Below are positions 13,679 through 18,879 of a stretch of 18,879 bases of DNA, piece by piece; the first letter of the stretch is position 1; every line of letters begins with the position of its first letter. The stretch spans positions 1-18,879 of the forward strand of contig JAUUSE010000034.1 of the NCBI GenBank assembly GCA_030842085.1, given 5' to 3'. Origin of the DNA: Timburyella sp030842085 (lineage in GTDB: Bacteria > Bacillota > Clostridia > Oscillospirales > Acutalibacteraceae). The notes beneath the pieces are model-generated. The model saw only the letters and a list, made by a program, of their open reading frames with translations, was not told where the DNA came from and ran no database searches. Both the position numbers and the translations under genes were made by a program.

Positions 13679-14602
13679 TTATTTTAAGTTAATCAGAGAA
13701 GTAATCTCGTCACGCATGCGTATTGCCTCGGCTCTTGCGGCCTGGGCAAACTCTTCCTCTGGCAGTCCCTGCTTTTTATATGCATACATAATGCCTCTTG
13801 ATGAATTGACAATGGCACCAAGTCCGTTTTCGTCAAAGCCGCCGGCAACGTCGGCAGCGCCGCCGCCCTGCGCGCCGTAGCCCGGCACAAGGAAAAAAGT
13901 ATGCGGCAGTCTTTTGCGCATATTGCTGAGCTGCTGCGGATATGTCGCGCCTACTACTGCGCCTATATGCGAGTATCCATACTCACTGTCTGTGCCCTCT
14001 CCCCAAGTTTCGCACAAATCGCCCATGGTTTCATATATCGTTCTACCCGACGCGTCGATGTCCTGAAGCTCGCCGGAAGATTTGTTGGAGGTTTTGCACA
14101 GGACAAATATTCCCTTATCCTGAGCTTTGCATATCTCGCTCAGCGGAGCTATCGCGTCGCTGCCAAGATATGCGTTTACTGTAAGCGCATCCGCCCCAAA
14201 AGCGGTATGCTCCGTTCTGCCTATTTTTGTCGTGCCCAAATGGCCCTTTGCATACGCATCCATAGTGCTGCCTATGTCTCCGCGCTTGGCGTCGGTTATT
14301 ACAAACATGCCAAGACTTTTAGCATAATCTATCGTATATTTAAGCGCTCTTACGCCATGCCAGCCGTACATCTCATAAAATGCCGCCTGCGGCTTTATTG
14401 CCGGTACTATGTCATAAAGCGCGTCGATAAGCGCGGTATTGAAAGCTATAAGCATCTGCTCCGCCGCTTCGAACGTCTCTCCGCACTCTCTTATCGCCGA
14501 CTCCCTTATAAATGAGGGTATCTGCATTATGTCCGGGTCCAGCCCGGCCACCGACGGATTTTTAGTCTCGATTATTTTTTTTATAAGCTTGTCAAATGAC
14601 AT
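13679..14602 (-). CDS. pyrF: Orotidine 5'-phosphate decarboxylase (type 2)
   Basis: A 307-residue enzyme that decarboxylates OMP to UMP, the last step of the pathway. The size and sequence fit the longer type 2 subfamily. The catalytic DAKRGDIGSTMDAYA is at 104-118 with Lys106 as the proton donor and Asp104/Asp109 in the charge network. VPGYGAQGG (239-247) and NSSRGI (266-271) form the phosphate-binding end of the barrel. ATG at 14602 has AAGGAG 7 nt upstream, an excellent ribosome binding site. It lies 271 nt after pyrC, a wide gap for one pathway operon. A minus-strand TATAAT is at 14816-14821 without a clear -35, so its own promoter is possible but unproven. Confidence 0.96.
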   Translation of the reverse strand: MSFDKLIKKIIETKNPSVAGLDPDIMQIPSFIRESAIRECGETFEAAEQMLIAFNTALIDALYDIVPAIKPQAAFYEMYGWHGVRALKYTIDYAKSLGMFVITDAKRGDIGSTMDAYAKGHLGTTKIGRTEHTAFGADALTVNAYLGSDAIAPLSEICKAQDKGIFVLCKTSNKSSGELQDIDASGRTIYETMGDLCETWGEGTDSEYGYSHIGAVVGATYPQQLSNMRKRLPHTFFLVPGYGAQGGGAADVAGGFDENGLGAIVNSSRGIMYAYKKQGLPEEEFAQAARAEAIRMRDEITSLINLK

Positions 14603-14631
14603 ATTAACGCTCCTTTTCCATATTTATATTT

Positions 14632-14694
14632 TTGAATTTTTTACATCGGTTTTTATATAATCGACGCAATACCTGCCGCCGATTGCTGCGGCAG
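14632..14694 (+). promoter_or_regulatory. Plus-strand promoter-like site followed by a GC-rich hairpin
   Basis: TTGAAT (14632-14637) and TATAAT (14656-14661) are 18 bases apart on the plus strand. About 11 bases further on, CTGCCGC (14673-14679) and GCGGCAG (14688-14694) form a perfect 7-bp hairpin with an 8-nt loop, followed by TTTTAC. The hairpin begins almost at the predicted transcript start. It points against the pyr genes and may be chance; on the minus strand the hairpin lies in the pyrC-pyrF leader. Confidence 0.3.
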
Positions 14695-14873
14695 TTTTAC
14701 GAGGTGTACAGGCGTCAGGCCGGCTATGTAAAACAATACGCACTCCTGCTGTGTTATACGGCGGAGAGGGCAGATATTCCATGTATTAAACAAACATACC
14801 GTACTCTTCTCTCGCATTATATAGCGCTTAAGTTAAATTTAGCTATAATTACGTCTACAAAAGCGAAAATGAT

Positions 14874-16145
14874 TTACGCCCGGTAAATAATATTGCCGCC
14901 GCATATTGTCATCTTTACTACTCCATAAAAGGACATATTCTTAAATGCCGTGTTTTTAGATTTTCCATGAAGTTTATTTACATCAACCTTAAACTGCTCA
15001 TGCGGGTCAAACAGGACAAAATCCGCTCTGTCGCCTTGATTAAATCTGTTTGCCGCTGTACGCAGTATAGCCGCCGGATTATAGGTGAGCATCTCGAACA
15101 TCCTGAATATATCTATATGCCCCGCCCTTACAAGGTTGGTGTAAGAGATTGGAAGAAGAGTTTCAAGCCCTATAATACCGTTCGGCGCCCTTTCAAAATC
15201 AGCCTTTTCCTGCGGAGTGTGCGGTGCGTGGTCGGTTGCCAGAGCATCTATTGTGCCGTCTGATATTCCTCTTATCACGGCCTCGACATCTTCACGCTCT
15301 CTCAGCGGCGGATTCATCCTGTAATCAGCATCGCGTGAAAGCAGCGCATCATCTGTTAAAGTAAAATAGTGCGGCGCTGTTTCACAGGTTATCTTTACTC
15401 CCCGGCGCTTTGCGTCCCTGATAATAGCCAGCGAGCCGCGGGTGCTTACATGGCAGATATGTATGCCGCAGTTCGATGCCGCTGCCAGCGCCATTTCCCT
15501 TGCCGTAGAAGCATCCTCCGACGCGCGGTCAATGCCCTTTACGCCCAGTCGGCGGGAAATTTCGCCTTCGTTCATTATTCCACCGTTTACTATATTCAGG
15601 TCCTCTGCATGCGATAAAACCGGCGTATCGAGCGCTGCCGCCTCTTTAAGCGCCTGCAGCATAATCCGCGCATTTTCCACCGGCCGGCCGTCGTCGGAAA
15701 AAGCCGACGCGCCCGCCGCTTTTAAAGCGGCAAAATCCGACAGCTTATCGCCGCGCATGTTCTCAGTTACACAAGCCGCCTGCAGTATGTTTATGCCGAC
15801 ATTTTCCGCCCGGCTCAGTATGTCGCTCAGCACCTCAACACTGCTCACCGGAGGATTTGTATTCGGCATGGCGAGCACTGTAGTTACTCCGCCGGCGGCG
15901 GCGGCAGCCGACATAGTAAACATGTCCTCCTTATGCGTCTGGCCGGGGTCGCGCATGTGCACATGCATGTCCACTATTCCCGGACCGCATAACAGACCGT
16001 CGGCGTCTATTACATCATCTGCATCTCTTTCTATTAAAAATGAAATCTCCTTTATTTTTCCATCCTCTATATATATGTCCTGCTTGTTAAGCGACCTGTC
16101 GGCACAATTTATGACAATCGCATTTTTTATCAGTAATGTTTTCAC
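14874..16145 (-). CDS. pyrC: Dihydroorotase
   Basis: A 423-residue zinc amidohydrolase (class I, long form) that closes carbamoyl-aspartate to dihydroorotate, step 3 of UMP synthesis. Metal and substrate residues are visible: His61 and His63 in DMHVHMRDPG, Asp151 in FSDDG, His179 in LSHAED, His232 in CHVST and catalytic Asp305 in ATDHAPH; MNPPLR lies at 277-282. The start is GTG at 16145, with AGGCGGTG 5 nt upstream; no in-frame ATG occurs nearby. It heads the pyr group, 150 nt after radA, with a good promoter candidate at 16195-16224. pyrB, pyrE and the carbamoyl-phosphate synthase genes are not in this window. Confidence 0.95.
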   Translation of the reverse strand: MKTLLIKNAIVINCADRSLNKQDIYIEDGKIKEISFLIERDADDVIDADGLLCGPGIVDMHVHMRDPGQTHKEDMFTMSAAAAAGGVTTVLAMPNTNPPVSSVEVLSDILSRAENVGINILQAACVTENMRGDKLSDFAALKAAGASAFSDDGRPVENARIMLQALKEAAALDTPVLSHAEDLNIVNGGIMNEGEISRRLGVKGIDRASEDASTAREMALAAASNCGIHICHVSTRGSLAIIRDAKRRGVKITCETAPHYFTLTDDALLSRDADYRMNPPLREREDVEAVIRGISDGTIDALATDHAPHTPQEKADFERAPNGIIGLETLLPISYTNLVRAGHIDIFRMFEMLTYNPAAILRTAANRFNQGDRADFVLFDPHEQFKVDVNKLHGKSKNTAFKNMSFYGVVKMTICGGNIIYRA

Positions 16146-16194
16146 TTTTTCACCGCCTAAAGCAACAGCATTGATTTATAATCTCTAAATATTT

Positions 16195-16224
16195 ATTTTA
16201 TCATATACGCTCTCTGCTTGTCCA
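16195..16224 (-). promoter_or_regulatory. Promoter candidate for pyrC
   Basis: On the minus strand TGGACA (16219-16224) is followed after 18 bases by TAAAAT (16195-16200), which is preceded by TGA to form an extended -10. The predicted start near 16188 leaves a leader of about 43 nt, too short for an attenuator. Confidence 0.5.
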
Positions 16225-16295
16225 TATAATAATGCTTTTATTCTTGTCGATAAACGGATGCTTACCGCTAAAATTTGCACTAAACAGCATCTGCG

Positions 16296-17672
16296 TTATT
16301 TTGTTCCCCTAATTATTGGAAGCACATCGCTAATGGTTTTAACGCCTATTACTTCAATGCCGGCAAACTGCTGCATATCCAGCTTTTTAAGATTATTAAC
16401 AGGTATAATACATTTTTTAAAGCCCAGCCTTTTTGCTTCAGCTATTCGGGATGCGGCGTTGCTTACCGCCCTTGTCTCGCCCGCAAGGCCTATCTCGCCG
16501 AATGCTATTATATCTTCGGGTATAACTATATCAAGCATGCCGGACATAAGCGACAATGCCACAGTAAGGTCTGCGGCCGGTTCGTCAAGCCTGAAGCCGC
16601 CGACGACGTTCACATATACGTCTAAGTTGGAAAAATAATATCCCGCGCGCTTTTCCAGTATGGCTAAAATGAGGTTAAGCCGGTTATAGTCAAAGCCCGT
16701 CGCCACCCTGCGCGGATTGCCGAAGCCCGTCTTGGACACCAGCGCCTGCACCTCTGCCAGTATAGGGCGCGTGCCCTCCATAACGCAGGCGACGCACGAA
16801 CCCGCAGTATTGACCGGACGGCCGGAAAGCAGCATTTCAGACGGATTGGGCACTTCCTCAAGGCCGCTGTCGCTCATTTCAAATACTCCTATTTCGTTGG
16901 TCGCTCCATACCTGTTTTTTACGGCGCGCAGCATGCGGTAGCTAAGCCCCCTGTCGCCCTCCAGATAAAGCACAACATCTACTATATGCTCAAGAACCTT
17001 TGGGCCGGCAATGTTGCCGTCCTTGTTCACATGCCCCACAACAAAAATCGGTATGTCAAGCGCCTTTGCCGTGCGCTGAAGCACAGATGTGCATTCCCTC
17101 ACCTGCGCTACAGTTCCCGGCGACGATGAAAGCGATGTCATATTCATAGTCTGTATTGAATCTATTATCACAATATCCGGTGATATTTTTTCTATGTAGT
17201 CGGCTATGCTTAAAACATCAGTTTCAGTGAGTATGCTTAATGACGCCGACGACACTCCCAGTCGGGCGGCCCTTATTTTAAGCTGGCGCCGCGACTCCTC
17301 ACCCGATACGTATAATATGCTTAGTGCTTGCCCAAGATATTCACATATCTGAAGCAGAATAGTTGACTTTCCGACGCCGGGGTCGCCGCCGAGAAGTATA
17401 AGCGAGCCTTTTACTATGCCGCCGCCCAGTACGCGGTCAAGCTCATTGAGGCCGGTTTTATAACGATTTTCGTCTTTAAAGCTTATCTCATTAAGCGGCA
17501 CGGCGCTTAATGTTTTAACCGGCGCTGATACCCTGCCGGTTTCCGGCGATGCAGACACCGTTTCTTCAACAAAGGAGTCCCATGCACCGCAGTCGGGGCA
17601 TTTACCCATCCATTTTGGCTCGCGGTGCCCACACTCAGAACATACATAAGACGTTTTTAAAGCTTTAGCCAT
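16296..17672 (-). CDS. radA: DNA repair protein RadA
   Basis: A 458-residue RecA-like ATPase that promotes branch migration in homologous recombination. The N-terminal C4 zinc finger uses Cys11, Cys14, Cys25 and Cys28. Walker A GDPGVGKS is at 96-103, Walker B VIIDSIQ around 168-174, and the RadA-specific KNRYG at 252-256. The last 110 or so residues form a Lon-type domain (DVYVNVVGGFRLDEPAADL at 351-369, with no sign of a working protease site). Length is normal. ATG at 17672 has AGAGG 8 nt upstream. It lies 375 nt after cwlD and is probably transcribed alone, with a weak promoter candidate at 17723-17750. No obvious terminator follows, so it may read into pyrC. Confidence 0.96.
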   Translation of the reverse strand: MAKALKTSYVCSECGHREPKWMGKCPDCGAWDSFVEETVSASPETGRVSAPVKTLSAVPLNEISFKDENRYKTGLNELDRVLGGGIVKGSLILLGGDPGVGKSTILLQICEYLGQALSILYVSGEESRRQLKIRAARLGVSSASLSILTETDVLSIADYIEKISPDIVIIDSIQTMNMTSLSSSPGTVAQVRECTSVLQRTAKALDIPIFVVGHVNKDGNIAGPKVLEHIVDVVLYLEGDRGLSYRMLRAVKNRYGATNEIGVFEMSDSGLEEVPNPSEMLLSGRPVNTAGSCVACVMEGTRPILAEVQALVSKTGFGNPRRVATGFDYNRLNLILAILEKRAGYYFSNLDVYVNVVGGFRLDEPAADLTVALSLMSGMLDIVIPEDIIAFGEIGLAGETRAVSNAASRIAEAKRLGFKKCIIPVNNLKKLDMQQFAGIEVIGVKTISDVLPIIRGTK

Positions 17673-18047
17673 TCTCTTTTCCTCTCTGTTTTCACTTAAA
17701 TCTGCGAATTTATTTCTAACTAAATATACGAATAAATCATATGCCGTCCATCCTGCCCGGTTTCCGGCAATACAAATGCCGTTTCTTCAAAAATAAATCA
17801 CACACACTTCAGCCGTAGATGATTTCGCGACGCAGCTTGAATTTCTTAGTCCTATTATGCTGCTGTGAGCGAGCTTAGATAATTTATTTGGCAATTTATA
17901 GTATCTTACCGATTACTCAATAGATAAAAAATTGCTTTAATTATAAGGCACAAAGCTTAAAATCTGTTTTATTTGAATGATTATATACAGGCAAAATTCA
18001 GCATCGCACATATAATTAGCACTGTCTTTCTATAGCACCACAGCATT
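17673..18047. other. 375-nt gap between cwlD and radA
   Basis: No gene or strong terminator is visible. A weak radA promoter candidate lies at its left end. Short GCAGC/GCTGC pairing near 17836-17866 is too small to call. Confidence 0.55.
17723..17750 (-). promoter_or_regulatory. Weak promoter candidate for radA
   Basis: On the minus strand TGGACG (17745-17750) precedes TATATT (17723-17728) by 16 bases. The -35 box matches consensus at four of six positions and the -10 at five of six. Confidence 0.3.
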
Positions 18048-18758
18048 TTATTCTCCACTGCTGCAATATGTAAGTATTCCGCTCATTATTGCAAAGCTCA
18101 TCTGCTGCTGATATTCGCTCGTTTTCAGCTTTGCCGCCTCTTCCGGATTTGACAAAAATCCGCACTCTACCATTACCGCTGGAATTTGCGCATTATAAAG
18201 CAGATACAGCGCGTCTGTCGCCTGCTTTATCTGGCGGGTATTGTCGTTTTGCAGCTGCCCCTTTATAGTATCCTGAAGTATCTGTGCAAGTGCCTTGCTG
18301 CTTGAATTATTCGGCGAGTAAAACACCTGCGCGCCGCTGTATTTGCTTTCAGTGTACATATTCTGATGAATACTTACAAATATCGCGTCCTTGTTGTCAT
18401 TTATCACCTTAAGCCGGTTATTGAGATCGGTATTCTTTTTGGTGCGCGTAGTATTTGCAGCCGGGTCGTGGACGGATATATCCTCTTCACGTATCATAAT
18501 AACCTTAAAGCCAGATGAAGTAAGCATATCGCGCAGATTGAGAGAAATAGCCAAATTTATGTCTTTTTCAATTATTCCGTTTGCCACGGCACCTCCGTCA
18601 AAGCCGCCGTGGCCCGCGTCAATTATAATTGACGGATAATCTGCGCTGTTAATCATGGCCGGCTGTGCCTTATTATTCACATGATTTGCTATGCAGGTAA
18701 CTATAAGCGCAGCGATAAGAGCTATAGACGTTATAACAACATTCTTAGTTTTAAGCAT
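18048..18758 (-). CDS. cwlD: N-acetylmuramoyl-L-alanine amidase, CwlD-like
   Basis: A 236-residue exported zinc amidase of the Amidase_3 family. An N-terminal hydrophobic segment (about 6-27) anchors or exports it. The zinc ligands are His50 in IDAGHGG, Glu64 and His131 in SIHQN, and the catalytic Glu198 is in VMVECGF. It removes the stem peptide from muramic acid. Size, single domain and anchor match CwlD, which in Bacillus prepares muramic-delta-lactam in spore cortex; this supports, but does not prove, a spore-former. The frame extends upstream to 18854, but ATG at 18758 is chosen because GGAGGG (18765-18770) sits 6 nt before it and the membrane segment follows directly. Confidence 0.9.
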   Translation of the reverse strand: MLKTKNVVITSIALIAALIVTCIANHVNNKAQPAMINSADYPSIIIDAGHGGFDGGAVANGIIEKDINLAISLNLRDMLTSSGFKVIMIREEDISVHDPAANTTRTKKNTDLNNRLKVINDNKDAIFVSIHQNMYTESKYSGAQVFYSPNNSSSKALAQILQDTIKGQLQNDNTRQIKQATDALYLLYNAQIPAVMVECGFLSNPEEAAKLKTSEYQQQMSFAIMSGILTYCSSGE

Positions 18759-18803
18759 ATATATCCCTCCACATAAAAGCTTTATGCGGAAAGATATATT
18801 TTT

Positions 18804-18833
18804 AGAATATGCTGCTCGTCTGTTATTAGTATC
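18804..18833 (-). promoter_or_regulatory. Possible sporulation-type promoter of cwlD
   Basis: On the minus strand GATAC (18829-18833) precedes CATATTCT (18804-18811) by 17 bases. This loosely resembles sigma-E/sigma-G promoters (ATA, then CATA). The predicted start lies about 40 nt before the ATG. No sigma-A promoter of better quality is visible here. The match is weak. Confidence 0.28.
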
Positions 18834-18835
18834 GC

Positions 18836-18872
18836 AAAATTTATCACTTAACATAATTTAGCGATAAATTTT
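18836..18872. repeat. 16-bp inverted repeat upstream of cwlD
   Basis: AAAATTTATCACTTAA (18836-18851) and TTTAGCGATAAATTTT (18857-18872) are complementary at 14 of 16 positions, the outer ten without mismatch, around a 5-bp spacer. It lies about 80 bp upstream of the cwlD start, just before the proposed promoter, as an operator would. It contains TTAACATAAT (18848-18857), the reverse complement of ATTATGTTAA found twice upstream of proC. Confidence 0.55.
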
Positions 18873-18879
18873 CCGCTCT

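Noticed and set aside
13901..14515. Plus-strand open frame of 204 codons antisense to pyrF
   Set aside because: It is a shadow of pyrF, with many Arg, Tyr and Cys residues arising from the reverse frame and no ribosome binding site.
15442..16188. Long plus-strand open frame antisense to pyrC (248 codons)
   Set aside because: It is a shadow of the GC-rich codon pattern of pyrC; the Ser/Ala/Pro-rich translation has no domain and pyrC itself is unmistakable.

Overview
This is mostly a core-genome stretch from a low-to-moderate GC, Gram-positive, probably spore-forming anaerobe of the Clostridia. The evidence is a CwlD-type amidase, a class 1B dihydroorotate dehydrogenase with its PyrK partner, an FtsEX–M23 peptidase–S41 protease cluster, strong GGAGG-type ribosome binding sites and very AT-rich intergenic DNA. 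The species cannot be named from this window. I see no tRNA, rRNA, insertion sequence, prophage, CRISPR array or toxin/defence island.

Layout. All genes but one are on the minus strand, so they read right to left. From the right: cwlD (cell-wall amidase) and radA; the pyrimidine genes pyrC, pyrF, pyrK and pyrD, of which only pyrK-pyrD overlap and the others are separated by long gaps; a histidine phosphatase; ruvX; then the lone plus-strand gene mnmA (tRNA thiolase), with a divergent promoter region on its left and a strong bidirectional terminator on its right. Left of mnmA is the block sugar-diacid-type regulator > ftsE > ftsX > coiled-coil M23 peptidase, closed by a terminator. Then come ctpA, an AI-2E family membrane protein with a strong terminator behind it, and the N-terminal half of proC, cut by the window edge.

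How the genes fit together. FtsE and FtsX form a membrane ABC-type machine that works on periplasmic or extracytoplasmic hydrolases. The adjacent M23 protein has the long coiled coil plus LytM layout of EnvC but keeps the metal ligands, so it is probably the hydrolase this FtsEX controls. CtpA next door may trim or degrade it. A CdaR/PucR-type metabolite-sensing regulator lies 4 nt upstream of ftsE and would be co-transcribed. PyrC, PyrD+PyrK and PyrF are steps 3, 4 and 6 of de novo UMP synthesis.

What may be new. No gene is unfamiliar. The less ordinary signals are in gaps: three plus-strand promoter-like sites, each followed closely by a GC-rich hairpin (about 645-752, 13519-13607 and 14632-14694), opposite to the surrounding genes; a 16-bp inverted repeat upstream of cwlD; a cluster of six TTATGT boxes upstream of proC; and short tandem repeats upstream of the regulator promoter. 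All were found by eye, and AT-rich DNA makes chance promoter matches common, so they are candidates only.
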